Part shown: positions 10,788 to 23,016 of the stretch, piece by piece
Position numbering within the stretch: the first letter of the stretch is position 1
How the letters are laid out: each line of letters opens with the position of its first letter
Source of the DNA: Myxocyprinus asiaticus
Lineage: Eukaryota; Chordata; Actinopteri; Cypriniformes; Catostomidae
Reading direction: 5' to 3'
Length of the DNA: 64,000 nt
NCBI RefSeq assembly: GCF_019703515.2
Contig: NC_059382.1
Span: forward strand, 14,611,001-14,675,000
The notes under the pieces: generated by a model
What the model was told of the DNA's origin: nothing
The model's database searches: none
Seen by the model: only the letters and a program-made list of their open reading frames with translations
Position numbers and translations under genes: made by a program

Positions 10788-11222
10788 CTGAGAGAAGAAT
10801 TGGTGAAAGGAAAGGAGAGAAAGATGGGGAAAAGGAGAAGAGAAAATGTTGGCATACAGAAAACAAGCGTTATCATGTACACAAATGTTGATTACACACA
10901 CTACTAGTTACAGAAAAGCAAAACATCTGGCCGTCTGTACTGCTTCCGCTGGTCATTCTGTTTTTAGAGGCCTTCATATATGCCCCAATCTTATCACACA
11001 GATAATAACCATGCTGTACAATTACTTGAGAGGTTTTTACTGAAACCAGAACACACACTGCTCAGAATAACCTCTGTTCTTTTCCTTGGCATTGCTGACA
11101 GTAATCTGGAGTGTTTTTTGTTGTGACAGCAGTCCAGGGAAACAATTACAGCCCACAGTAGGTTGACATTTGAAGGATAGGAAGAAGACATGTTGTATTA
11201 GGTTTGTTGTGTATATGTTTAC

Positions 11223-11421
11223 CTCCAGCACTGGGTTGGATTGTAGCAGGCGATCTTTTATGCTCTGCACATGCTCATTGGCGGGGCAGGTGAAGGCGTA
11301 GTACTGCAGAACCTTCTTGGAGGCCTCTGTCTTGCCAGCACCACTCTCACCTGAGATCAGGATACATTGGTCCCGCCTCTCAGTACGCATGGAGCGGTAT
11401 GCATTATCAGCCACAGCATAA
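11223..11421 (-). CDS. myo1c: myo1c exon 4 (P-loop)
   Basis: This 199-nt exon encodes [17 protein letters not shown], the Walker A P-loop GESGAGKT that binds the ATP phosphates, and [11 protein letters not shown]. It starts after gttcag and ends GAG|gtaaac in phase 0. The RTERRDQ segment is characteristic of Myo1c. It is preceded in the gene by a 4.8-kb, repeat-filled intron. Confidence 0.97.
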
Positions 11422-11479
11422 CTGAACAGAGAATATATACATACCATTAATGCATAATCGTGTATTTTAACAATGTACA

Positions 11480-12410
11480 ATAAACAAATTATTTTAACAA
11501 TTTTAACAAAGCAAGATTATGTATTGTAAGTAAAGTCATTAACAAATAAAATAAATATTTGAACAGATTAAATATAAATAGATCTTAATTATTTATTTTG
11601 TATTTTAAGTACATTACTTCAAATTGCATGTATTTAAAATACATTAATCATGTGATTAATCACAATAAATCACATACTTATAGTTAATAATTGCAATAAT
11701 TGAAATATATCAATCAAGCAATAAAATAATTAAAATATTTATTATTATTATTATTATTAATAGTAGTAGTAGTAGTTTTAGTAATATTAGAAGTTTTCTT
11801 ATTATTGTTTAGTTATTAACAATTTTTTTATTGATTCCAATCATAAAACATACAAACACAACATAGAATATGGAATCAATTACATTTTCTTCTTCTTCTT
11901 ATTATTATTCATTCACTGTAATAATTTACTCATTTTAACAAAACAAAATTATATAAAGGAAATAGTTATTAAATAATAAAAAAATAAAAACATTTATAAT
12001 TTTTACATATGAAATACTAATTACATATATTAAGCAATTACTGTAATACATTTGTAATATTTAGCTATTTAATTTCATAAACTCAAATTGCAGGTATTTA
12101 ATAAAAACTAAAATGAATAATATCATATTAATAATCATATTAATATTATATTATATTAAATAACAATATTATTTTAATTAATAATTTTTATAATTTAAAT
12201 ACATTAATTAAATAAGCAGTATAACACAAACAATTAAATATTTGAAGTAATTCATTATATTTATTATTATAATAATTTATTTCTTGTTAAAATATAGATA
12301 TTTTAATTAATTAAAATAAAACCTTTTCTTCATTTCTGATAATATATCTTTGTCTTATAAAAAATTATTTTAAGATTCTTCTTCTCACAATTTTAAAATA
12401 ACACATTCCT
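11480..12410. other. Very AT-rich intron segment
   Basis: About 900 bp is almost purely A/T with ATT/AAT runs (for example 11735-11775) and no coding or clear transposon signal. It is part of the 4.8-kb intron between exons 3 and 4. Confidence 0.7.
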
Positions 12411-12446
12411 TTGGCGGAGCTTAACCTTTTCATGAGTAGGGTCTAA

Positions 12447-12632
12447 ATTCCCCTGCAGTACCCCCTGGAGTGACTAAATTCCCCTGCAGTAGCCCCTGGA
12501 GTGACTAAATTCCCCTGCAGTAGCCCCTGGAGTGACTAAATTCCCCTGCAGTACCCCCTGGAGTGACTAAATTCCCCTGCAGTAGCCCCTGGAGTGACTA
12601 AATTCCTCTGCAGTACCCCCTGGAGTGAGTTA
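12447..12632. repeat. 31-bp minisatellite, about 6 copies
   Basis: The unit begins CTAAATTCCCCTGCAGTA and continues (C/G)CCCCTGGAGTGA, 31 bp. Copies differ mainly at one alternating C/G position (TACCCC versus TAGCCC). Each unit has a CTGCAG palindrome. The array sits abruptly in AT-rich intron DNA. Confidence 0.9.
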
Positions 12633-13189
12633 TTGCTGCATGTGTAGAGGAGTATTTATTTTATTTTATTTTAATTTTTGATTTCTTGTCATAAAAAAAT
12701 TAAATACTGTATATAATATAGCAAACATGTGAACAAATGGGTTATGTCTGCTGTACTGTATTTGTTTTATTTCATATTTATAGATGTAAAAAAACAAATT
12801 AACAAAATAATATCAGCAGCCCGGTTTGCCTATTTGCACTGTTTGACTTTTCAGACATTGTGTGTGTGTGTAGCGTTACTAATCTAAACAATTGGCAGCA
12901 CGCATCGGAGGAAGATCGCGTTTGACGTACTGACTGTGCGTATTAGAGCTGTAAACTTTTTATCATGGTACTTTGGTGATGAGTTGGGCATATAAAATAA
13001 ACTTATTCTGTGGTTTAAAAGACTGTATGAGTAACTGAGCGAATATAAATTACAGGCGCTTGGACCAGCGCAGCCTGTGTCAGCACGAAAGCCGATTTGA
13101 ATCTGGCAGCTTGTAACGTAACTGGCTGTTGCAGAAACACATATGTGTGACGCTACTCTGTGGGGCCCAGTTATTAACCGTCACTAAAG

Positions 13190-15395
13190 CCCAACCGGTA
13201 TGGGATTTATGAGACCGATACCGATTTTAGAGAGGGGACAATTCACAGATTACCGATATGGTGGCCAATATATTTAATTTTTGAGCTGGAATGAAAACAG
13301 ACCTTTTCAATGTGGATTTTTCACCGATTTTGCACCGATATGACTATGCAGTTCTTAAACAAATATTTTTATCAAAGAATATTTGACATTATTATTATAC
13401 ATTGTCAACAAATTCTAGAAATGTACACTGAGAAAATAAAGAATAAATAAAAATACAATAAATAGCTTAATAAACATTAGTACTGTATGTTTAGTATAAG
13501 TCAATTGCTGACCATTTAAATAAAAAATAAATAAAAATACAATAAATAGCTAAATAAACATCAGTACTGTATGTTTAGTATCAGTCAAATGCTGACCATT
13601 AAAATAAAGAATAAATAATATAAAATATCTAAATAAACATCAGTACTGTTTAGTATCAGTCAAATGCTGACCATTAAAATAAAGAATAATTAAAAATAAC
13701 AAATAGCTAAATAAACATACTAAACAGTACTGATGTTTATTTAGCTATTTGTTATTTTTAATTATTCTTTATTTTAATGGTCAGCATTTGACTGATACAA
13801 AACAGTACTGATCAGTCAAATGCTGACCATTAAAATAAAGAATAAAAATAAAATAAATAGCTAAATAAACATCAGTACTGTATGTTTAGTATCAGTCAAA
13901 TGCTGTCCATTTAAATAAATAAATAAAAATAAAATAAATAGCTAAATAAACATCAGTACTGTATGTTTAGTATCAGTCAAATGCTGACCATTAAAATAAA
14001 GAATAAATAAAAATAAAACAAATAGTTAAATAAACATCAATACTGTTTAGTATCAGTCAAATGCTGACCATTAAAATAAAGAATAAAAATAAAACATATA
14101 GTTAAATAAACATCAGTACTGTTTAGTATCAGTCAAATGATGACCATTTAAATAAAGTATAAATACAAATAAATATCTAAATAAACATCAGTACTGTATG
14201 TTTAGTATCAGTCAAATGCTGACCATTAAAATAAAGAATAAAAATAAAATAAATAGCTAAATAAACATCAGTACTGTTTAGTATCAGTCAAATGCTGACC
14301 ATTTAAATAAAGTTTAAATAAAAATAAAAATAAAACAAATAGTTAAATAAACATCAGTACTGTTTAGTATCAGTCAAATGCTGACCATTAAAATAAATAA
14401 AAATAAAATAAATAGCTAAATAAACATCAGTACTGTTTAGTATCAGTCAAATGCTGACCATTAAAATAAATAAAAATAAAATAAATAGCTAAATAAACAT
14501 CAGTACTGTTTAGTATCAGTCAAATGCTGACTATATTAATACTGCCGAATCAAGATAAACGGCAGCAGCCGTGTTACACCGTATTCTGCTATACAAGTTC
14601 ATGGGAAACTTTCAACAGTGGAAAACCAGACTTTTAAATATTACATTTTATAAATTACATGACTGGAATTGTTCGATTGAAGGGGGTACCAAACTGTGAA
14701 TCCTAAACAAAACAGTTTGGTGAATACATGTTTACACATTAGCTTCACTCAGCTGACAACAATGAAAGTAGCTACGTGATTAACTAGTTAGCTATAAGCT
14801 CGTTGTCACAGAGAGTAAAAAACGGACATTGTTTATTTTACTTTCCAGCATTGTGTCTCACCAACTAGGCAATAACATAGTGTGAAATCAACACTCAGAC
14901 AAAATCCACCACCGCACCATTGTCTGCTGAGCTGCAAAAAGATGCTCTTATGTTTACCTTTCAATCTGCTACATTACTGACTGCACTGCAGCAGTCATAA
15001 ACAGTAAACAGACATAAGTGACATGGTTGTCAGGGACAAGGTTAACGTTATATTAGTTATATTGAAAAGGGGAAATTATGGGGTCATTGTTTATTAAGTT
15101 TCCAGTATGTATTTAACAGACTAGTTAACAACTTACCGTGATGACACCGCTGAACTCCGCCCTGTCTGCAGAGCCACCGTCAGTTCAGAGTCAGCTCTGT
15201 AAACAGTGGAGTCGGAGCGCGCTCTGCTGGACAAATTACACTATGACACCAATTCTAAAGCATTGTTTTCTGCATTATATGTTCTGAAAAAAGTTTTCAT
15301 ATCGGCGCATATCGGTAAAATATACGGCGATACCGATATATCGTGAAAGGCTAATATCGGCCGACTGATATATCGGTACGTATGAAAGGGTTAAA
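13190..15395. mobile_element. Putative large non-autonomous element enclosing the 13.4-14.5 kb array
   Basis: CCGATA-rich blocks lie at both margins: 13196-13330 (GAGACCGATACCGATTTTAG) and 15298-15380 (CGATACCGATATATCG, ATATCGGCCGACTG). Such CCGATA-rich termini are seen in fish hAT-type elements. Neither exact ends nor a target duplication could be fixed and there is no transposase frame, so the boundaries are approximate. Confidence 0.4.
13435..14532. repeat. AT-rich tandem array of about 75-90 bp units with one inverted unit
   Basis: About a dozen units carry AATAGCTAAATAAACATCAG, then TACTGTATGTTTAGTATCAG and TCAAATGCTGACCATT, then AAATAAAGAATAAA. Unit length varies through loss of GTATGT and changes in the AAATA runs. 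One unit near 13730-13800 is in reverse orientation, making a hairpin of over 60 bp with its neighbour. Confidence 0.9.
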
Positions 15396-16243
15396 TGGAC
15401 TATTAGGTGTTGCACAAACAGTGGAAATGCCCAGAGCGAGGATGGAGTTGCCAATCATTTTCATGAGGAAAGAGCAGGGTGACACCAGAGAGGCCCATTA
15501 TTTTTTCAGCCTGTATAAGAGCTGAGATAATGCTTTCATCACGTTTACAAGTCTGCTATCAGTGTGAGATGAGAACCGTGGTAAAGCAATGTATAGCCAT
15601 CTGCCTTAAAGTTCACATCACCTCTACTTCTCTGCCTTTCCATTCCAGCAGACCGAAAAGCTCCCTCACACACACAGACAAGATTCACTGAATGTTACAA
15701 CAGCAGAACTTCAGTTCATTTCACTCAACATTCTCACAGTGATTCTGAGGGAATTCCTTTCTTATTTAGCAGCTAATAATGAGAGGGCAAACGGTAAACT
15801 GCTGAGACAAGCCCCACCAGTTCCATAGAACAGTGGCCCCAAAACACATTTGGATACTTAAACCACACTTAAAAATGAATTAATTTTTTTAACATTTTTG
15901 TGATTACTTTCAACCAACTGGTCCCAAGATCACTTGAAGTCGATGTTTGTTTATCACATTAACTATGGATATGTTCCAACCAGTTAGATAACCAGAAAGA
16001 GCTGTTTTTTTCATTTCTTTTAGTGAAATGTTTAGCTTGAGAAGTGCGCTTGTGTTATCTTTCTTTAAAATAAATGGCACTTTTTTGTATCATACTTCAT
16101 TATCTAATGCAATGACATTCATACAAGTGTGGCTCAGGTTTCCAAAATACTGTATTTCACAGCACATGAGACAGTGTTTTGTAGAATGGTTTTCTGACTT
16201 CTGATACACAATAGTGGATTATTATGACTTGGTGGTTGCTTAC
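15396..16243. other. Intronic DNA, no feature seen
   Basis: The remainder of the intron between exons 3 and 4. A few poly-A and poly-T runs occur, with no repeat structure or coding potential that I can support. Confidence 0.5.
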
Positions 16244-16359
16244 ATGTGAGGTGAGACTTCATAGAAATTTACACCCCTGTATCGCTCCATGTGCTGCTTA
16301 GTGTAGATCTCCAAATCTTTGTAGGGGTTCACAGACACCAGCACTGAACCAATGTATGT
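16244..16359 (-). CDS. myo1c: myo1c exon 3 (motor)
   Basis: The exon encodes [20 protein letters not shown] and [16 protein letters not shown], the conserved NPYK strand region of the myosin head. It is 116 nt long and ends in phase 2 (CAC AT|gtaagc). It completes an Ile codon with the next exon. Confidence 0.95.
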
Positions 16360-17187
16360 CTGTGAGAGAGAAAAAGAGACACATAGGGATCATATCGATG
16401 TTAAGGTGACAAACAGAACAAAAACAGTTATTAACCCTTTTTTGCATGCATTGTACAAGCAATGTTAAAAACATGTTTGATTAAGGTTGTTTTTTGTTTT
16501 TTATAAACTTAAAAAACAGCTAAAATTAGTGGTCTAAATGAAAGATTATGTTAAATAAAAGATAATTTAATTATTTAGAAATTTTATGTACATGTAATTT
16601 ACTATCAAATTAAATTGTGCGATGGCCATTTAGAAATCCAAATCGGACGATCACTACCTAAAAAAAACAAAAATTGTGAAAAATAAAATTTTGGGGGTAC
16701 CTTTTATGTATTTTGCCTGTAGGCAACACTATGCCCCAAATTCGAATAAAATTAAAGACTTTCCTTGTCACAATATTTCACAATACTAAAAACTAACTGC
16801 TAGATGACAAAAACTAATAAAATGTGCTTAATTTAAGAAATGGATAATAATAATAATAATAATAATTAAAAAAATCCATTATAACAGCAATATTCTCAAA
16901 AGGGGCTGCATTCATTGCATCTATATTCACACAATGTTGCCTTCAGGCAGCCAACACATTCAAGAAATTCCTTAAAACACATAATTTATATGACTAACTG
17001 TTTTAAAATAAAGTTGATTCACTAACAAATTTGAACAACTTTACCCATCAAATAATAATAATAATAATTTTGAGGGCAGTTCTCAGGATGTAGTGTGTAC
17101 TTAAAATGAGTTTGCTACGCAGAGGCAACATTGTGTAGGCTAACAGGATTCAAAACATCTTTAAAACATAAGATCAACAGCTCTTAC
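16360..17187. other. Intron 2-3, AT-rich with AAT repeats
   Basis: Contains short (AAT)n runs at 16845-16866 and 17050-17068 and otherwise AT-rich sequence. No gene or element was recognised. Confidence 0.6.
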
Positions 17188-17343
17188 ATAAATGAGGTTC
17201 TCCTTGAAGCGTTTGCGGAGGTTTTCGATGAACGCCACCTCGCTGGTGTGGTTCTCCAGCAGGACAAAGTCCTGCACACCCACCCGGTCCCTGGCAGTCA
17301 GGGCGCTTTCCATCGTCACCCGGATTCCGTCACTGCCCACAGT
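17188..17343 (-). CDS. myo1c: myo1c exon 2 (shared; start of motor)
   Basis: This exon is 52 codons from [10 protein letters not shown] through [20 protein letters not shown] to KENLIY, with ttacag|ACT acceptor and TAT|gtaaga donor. It is the first exon common to all isoforms. The internal ATG of MESALT has an optimal context (A at -3, G at +4), so it can start a short isoform. It forms the N-terminal part of the myosin head before the first nucleotide-binding loop. Confidence 0.95.
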
Positions 17344-17594
17344 CTGTAAGAAAACCAGAAGTGAGATATAGACTCGCACCTACAGCCTCCAGACACATAG
17401 CAGTGTAAGGTGATATCACCACTGCAACACACACAGAATGTCAAGGCCCTCTGAGAGACTTAAGAATAAACTCTCAACAACACTCCATCACTGCCCCTCC
17501 CATTTCATATCTGCACTGAGTTCAGCTCATTTTAAACTCATTTCATGTTTCATAAGGACTGCTTGCTCTGTGATTTTCACACCGGCAAGTCGAC

Positions 17595-17845
17595 CACCAT
17601 AGTACCATGGCAAGACACCATCTTATAATTGATCAGTGTCAAACAAATAAACTAAGTACCAAAAAGTACCTTAATATTACATTATTCCAATGTTTTTGGT
17701 GATCTAAAATGGTAATACCACATTTTTGGACATGTACCATGGTTATACCATCGTATAAGGATATGGTTATCATATAGAACCATAAATCAAAGTACCAACG
17801 TATTACCATCTAATACCATCACACCACCACAATACATTTTAATAG
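17595..17845. repeat. TACCATGGTA-rich interspersed repeat, copy 2
   Basis: It has multiple TACCATGG, CCATGGTTA and GGTTATACCAT words like those near 1090. It lies in the short intron between the proximal first exon and exon 2. Confidence 0.45.
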
Positions 17846-18012
17846 TGGTTCAGACTTGTGTTTTCTGTCATTAGAGAGATTGCATCACTTTTACAAGAAA
17901 ACAAGAAGTTATTATCTATCAGTTTTCACACCAAAACCACATCTCTAAATACATCAATGAAAACCTATCAAGATCTCCACCCAAATTAAAACAAAAACAC
18001 CATCTTACTTAC

Positions 18013-18105
18013 ATCCTTCCCTGCATCATTTTTAAAGATCAAACCCTTCTCCACGATGAAGACTTGGGTTTTCCGCATTAGATCCCCAATGTTAGACAAA
18101 TCCAT
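18013..18105 (-). CDS. myo1c: myo1c alternative first coding exon, proximal
   Basis: ATG with an optimal context (A at -3, G at +4) opens 31 codons beginning MDLSNIGDLMRKTQVF and ending NDAGKD, followed by a GAT|gtaagt donor. Phase 0 joins in frame to TVGSDGIRV in the exon at 17343. I do not recognise this N terminus in mammalian MYO1C isoforms; it is basic-hydrophobic in the middle (RKTQVFIVEKGLIFK). It is likely a fish-specific or less known isoform start. The good donor, Kozak context and phase support it. Confidence 0.75.
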
Positions 18106-19270
18106 GGTTTTAAAACAACCTCAGCAACTGGTCCTTATCCAGAGATGCTCTATATGCATAAACAAGTAGGGCCCGCTTGTCACTTGTAAGTAAGTCAATT
18201 GTCATCTGATGTGCCTGTAATCTTGACCAGGACTATGGGTGATGCGTCCTTGCTTGAACAGAAATATCTAGATATGCTCTCACACCCACTCACTCACACA
18301 CAAACACACTCTGACGAACAAATGTGTGATTATGCATTGAAATAAACACAGACACATTGTGTGAATGCACCAGCTGCCACGGCTGTTGTTTTGCTATTGA
18401 CACAGCAGTTCCCGTCCCCTGGAGGGTAAGAGACAGGGAGAGGGAGAGATACAGCACACCTGAGTAAGCTCTTTATTAAGGTGATGTACAACAAGTACAA
18501 CCGAGATGCAACCCAGATGCAGAGCTGAGAAGGAGGGAGACTAACGGCGGGAAAAACAAGGAGAAAGGAAAACATAACGGGCGAGTGGGAACAGTCTGCA
18601 AGTGCAGGGCCAGGAAGTGACTTCATTCCCAATCCGTCAGCCCGCTGACTGCACCAACAGATTTGCAAAGACAACTCTGCACATCTAACACAGAGTCTGT
18701 TTGCCTTTCTTGTTATTAGACTCTTCTACTTTTTGCATATCAATTTCATATTGCATTGCTGTTATGCAATCTGAACAGCAAACAACAACATGGAACAACA
18801 CAGTTTTCACAAATGAGATCCAAATCACATTTGAATGCATTGTGTTATGTTTCAATCTGATCATAATTCTAATATTTATTTATTTTTCATTCTGGACCTT
18901 ACGCATATTTGAAGTCATGCACAGATGGTTGCAGACGGAATGCAGTTAAAAACTAAAAAACAATGAGAATGGTTCTAAGGTGTTCAGAGTGGTTGTTAAT
19001 GCATTGCTATGTGGTTGCTAGGGCATGTTAGGTGGTCCGTAGTCTTTATTATATTCTGGTCCCTAGATGTGACTTGGGTCCCTCCTTCAATTTAGGTCTA
19101 AAGGGATTTTTTTTTTTTTTTTTACCTGTTTTATCATTAGCCAAACGAAAATGTTAAGTCTGATCGCTTGGAAAAGCAGTAGCACACCACCGCTTAACAA
19201 GTCACAAGATTTGAGATATCAGCTCTACACAGAAACATTTGAACAGTTATGCTTAGTGGTTTGTACAAAT
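18106..19270. other. 5' flank of the proximal myo1c first exon
   Basis: This is the candidate promoter and 5' UTR region for the 18105 start. No clear TATA box or CpG island was seen; there is some GA/CT-rich sequence around 18415-18560. Open frames here are short and not conserved-looking. Confidence 0.4.
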
Positions 19271-19272
19271 CC

Positions 19273-20266
19273 TTAAAGGAACAGTTCACCCACAAATGAA
19301 AATTCTCTCATCATTTACTCACCCTCAGGCCATTCCAGATATGTATGACTTTTTCTTCTGCAGAACACAAATGAAGATTTTTCTTATTTTTTTTTATGCC
19401 TTTTTCCCACTACTTAGTAGGTCCTCGTGGTGATGCGGTTACTCACCTCAGTCTGGGTGGTGCCTCCACTTCTGAGACAGTCAATCTGCGCATCTTATCA
19501 TGTAGCTTGCTGTGCATGACACCACGGAGACTCACAGCATGTGGAGTCTCATGCTACTCTCCGCGATCCATACACAACTTACCAAGTGCCCCACTGAGAG
19601 CGAGAACCACTAATCGCGACCACGAGGAGGTTACCCCATGTGACTCTACCCTCCCTAGCAACCAGGCCAATTTGGTTGCTTAGGAGACCTGGCTGGATTC
19701 ATTCAGCACACCCTGGATTCGAACTCACGACTCCAGGGGTGGTAGTCAGCATCAATACTCGCTGAGCTACCCAGGCCCCACACAAATTAAGATTTTTAAA
19801 AGAATACCTCAGCTCTGTAGGTCCATACAATGCACTTGAATGGTGGCCATAACTTTGAAGTTCAAAAAAGCACATAAAGGCAGCATAAAAAGTAATCCAT
19901 ATGACTCCAGTGGATAAATCCATGTCTTTAGGAGTGATATAATAGGTGTAGGTGAGAAACAGATCAATATTTAAGTCCTTTTTACTATAAATTTCAACTT
20001 TCACTTCCACATTCTTCTTTTGTTTTATAGCAATTCACATTCTTCATGCATATCGCTACCTACTGTTTGAGGCTGGTCAAAAGTGGAGACTTATAGTAAT
20101 AAAGGTCACTTCAGAAGATTTGGATTTAACCACTGCCGTTTTATAGATTACTTTTATGATGCCTTAATTGCCTTTATGTGCTTTTTGGAACTTCAAAGTT
20201 CTGGGATAGCATGAGGGTGAGTAAATTATGATTGAATTTTCATTTTTGGGTGAACTATTCCTTTAA
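19273..20266. mobile_element. Palindromic MITE interrupted by a SINE
   Basis: The arms match the 6055-6776 element (TTAAAGGAACAGTTCACCC left, GGGTGAACTATTCCTTTAA right). The left arm is broken at 19383 by a SINE and resumes at 19780. The repeated word ACAAATGAAGATTTTT / ACAAATTAAGATTTTT flanks the SINE as a target duplication. Confidence 0.8.
19383..19779 (-). mobile_element. tRNA-derived SINE, copy a
   Basis: Reading the minus strand, the head is GGGGCCTGGGTAGCTCAGCG (Pol III A box), then GAGTTCGAATCC (B box). The body shared with the other copies includes GGAGACCTGGCTGGA in complement, and the tail is T/A-rich. The flanking duplication lies in the host MITE. Confidence 0.8.
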
Positions 20267-21212
20267 CCCTGACCCTATGTATAAGCAATAGTAATAGTGA
20301 TTCTTGCCTTAGCAAGTACAACTAAATTGTTCCCACCAAATGTTTGGTTTTCAGGAACTGCATGCGACCACCAATTCCATGCCCTGGGCTGCTCCAATAA
20401 CGAGACCCACAACCCCCCCCCACCCCCCAGATTTGGTCACTTGAACATAAGAGTGCGGTCAGTCAGTCCCACATTCCGTGAGAGTATTCTATAGCAGTGA
20501 CACAAAACTGACAGTAAACACCAGTGATGGTGTCATATTCAAAACAAAACCTGCAAACCAGACAGACCATGACATCATTTGTTGGCCAACTCAATTATAG
20601 TGTTTGTCCGACCCTTGACAGAGCATTTCCACTGAAGCCACTAACATTAAGTCAGAGTTTTTGCAATACAGATTTGTTTTTCCTTTGTTGACATATCTGT
20701 GTATAAATACTCATTAATACCATGACATTCAGTACGGTTTGTCAATCTATGATGTTTTTGGAACTACAGAGAGTTATTGATGAGTACAGTTTGAGATAGA
20801 ATAGCACTCTAATTAATAAACTGATAGTCTTTATTACACACAGGTAATCTGATGTCAAGAGACTAAATCAAAACTAATTTGGTCAATAAAACTCATGAAT
20901 ACCTGTACATCTGAATGTTACCTGCTTGTTGTATTCAGACCTACAAGGAACAGTTTGGTCTCTCAGAGACCTTGACTCATTTTCAACAGGCCTGTTTCAA
21001 TTACATAATTATCTGCTCACTATTGTCAGTGGCAGTGGATAGCGTGCATTGTCACAATCCTCCAGGTTCAATTATTTTTCCATTTGCATAAGTCTTTATA
21101 TTTTGGCCATTGCAGATTAACATACAGAGCTAATATAAAGGCATAGATTAAAACACTGATCATGAGATTTTAAGAATCGATATAGGATCAATCAAATTAA
21201 GATCATGATTAG

Positions 21213-21654
21213 TAGGGATGCACCGATCTGATTCCTAAAACGATATCGGCGCTGATATACTGATGTTTTTAATGGATCAGTAACGGTCTGATGAGCCCGA
21301 TCCAAATCCGATATTGTGTGTTGATCGCAGTCGTTTCAGTCAAGCTCTGAAAACGGCATAAAAGAACCATAAAAGCACCATTAAAGTAGTCCATATGACT
21401 CGTGCATTTTCTTTAAAGTCTCTTGAAGACTGAAGAAAATGTTTTTTGTAATAATAAAATAATGTGTAGTTAGAGGTTTGTTTTTATTTCCATTTAAAAG
21501 AGCACCCCTAAATCAGTTCAACACAGTGAGGTATAGATATTCTAAACAGATTAAGAAAAAACAACTGTGGTTTCGGATCGGGATCGGCCGATACTGAGAG
21601 TTCAGGTACTGGAATCAGATCGGGAGAGAAAAAAATAGTATCACTGCATCCCTA
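21213..21654. mobile_element. hAT-like non-autonomous element
   Basis: The ends are TAGGGATGCACCGATCTG and ...CACTGCATCCCTA. Flanks ATGATTAG and GTGACTAG are a decayed 8-bp duplication (6 of 8 identical). The interior has CGATATCGGCG and GGATCGGCCGATAC words and no frame. Confidence 0.6.
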
Positions 21655-21794
21655 GTGACTAGTCTCAGCCCACAGAGCCCAAGGTAACGCCATAGTAGAT
21701 GACATGAACGAAAATGAGACTGCAAGGGATGTCTTTCAGAACTTTTTGTCCAATAAAAACAGCAGAAAGACATTTTGTTAATATTTCTGCTGAA

Positions 21795-23016
21795 TTAAAG
21801 GGATAGTTCACCTAAAAATTTAAATTCTCTCATAATTTACTCACCCTTGTGCCATCCCAGATGTGTATGACTTTCTGTCTGCTGCAGAACACAAATTAAG
21901 ATTTTTAAACGAATATCTCAGCTCTGTAGGTCCATACAATGCAAGTGAACGGTGACCAGAAATTTGAATATGCAAAAATCACATAAAGGCACTTAAGGCA
22001 GCATAAAAGTATACTGAAGCGATATGATAGGTGTGGGTGAGAAACCCAAATCAATATTTAAGTTCTTTTTTTACTATACATGTTTCGCTGCAGTTTCCTG
22101 ATGAAATGAACACTAGAGACACTACAACAACTGTGTGGTTTAATCAGTCACACAAATCTCGAGTACAATTGCTGATTCTGATCTCATAAAAACGTATTTT
22201 ACACTCTATTACTCACCCCCTGCTATGTTATGATATCAAAACACTTTTACTTTAACACATTATTTGAAAACAAAACATTTTAACTCTTGTATTACATACC
22301 CACCTACATATACACACTTATTCCTATATCGTTAGCTTGCTTGGTAGCTCACCTGATAGAGCGTTGGACTTTGGGCTTGACGGCCACGATTCGAGTCCAG
22401 CCATAGACATTGGAAAGTGAAAGTGGCATAGAAGTGACACGAAATTATGTTTTTTTATTTATTTATTTTTATTTTGCATTTTAAAACACTATCAGTTAGG
22501 GTTAGGTGTTGGTTAAGGTAAGGATGATTGTTTTGTAAAACTATCATTTATCTTTTCAGACACTATTGGTTAGGTTTAGGGTAAAGTTTTAGGTTAGGGA
22601 GGTACATTTTACTTATTAAAACCTCCATCTAAAATTAACCTTAAAAACCTTGTCTGATTACAACCTCATTTCACTCAGTTTTGGTGCCCCCCGCTGGACA
22701 CTTCACTTTAAAACTGCAACCAAATGTGTAATGAAGCACAATTTCAGTTTTGCAAAAACCGTTGCAATGCTCACGTAAATTTCATGAGATCACGCTGCAT
22801 TCTTCATGCATATTGCCACCTACTGGTCTGGGATGGTCAAAGGTGGAGATTTTTGGTAAAAAAAATTTAAAATGTTGATCCGTTTCTCACCCACACTTTT
22901 GCATATCCCTTCCAAATCATTGATTTACCCACTGAATTCCTAAAAATAATTTTTATGCTGACTTTGTGATTTTTGCAGATTCAAAGTTTTGGTCACCATT
23001 CACTTGCATTACATTA
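21795..23016. mobile_element. Palindromic MITE, right end truncated, with SINE inside
   Basis: The left arm begins TTAAAGGGATAGTTCACC. The right arm resumes at about 22800 (TCTTCATGCATATTGCCACC) and stops near 23016 before the terminal CCCTTTAA. About 700 bp of foreign sequence including a SINE occupies the centre. Confidence 0.65.
22329..22790 (+). mobile_element. Second-family tRNA-headed SINE
   Basis: The head has GGTAGCTCACCTGATAGAGC (A box) and CGATTCGAGTCC (B box). It is followed by a body with GTTAGGGTTAGGTGTTGG and GTTTAGGGTAAAGTTTTAGG segments, then a tail ending near 22790. It is distinct from the SINE family at 19383. The 3' limit is approximate. Confidence 0.55.

Noticed and set aside
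18330..18674. 114-codon minus-strand open frame just upstream of the proximal first exon
   Set aside because: Composition looks random, no domain or splice context, and it does not join the myosin frame.
19383..19779. A functional tRNA gene from the A and B boxes
   Set aside because: The head lacks a complete cloverleaf and is joined to a SINE body shared by four dispersed copies.
22497..22620. GTTAGGGTTAGG words as an interstitial telomere
   Set aside because: Only a few irregular copies; they belong to the body of a SINE.
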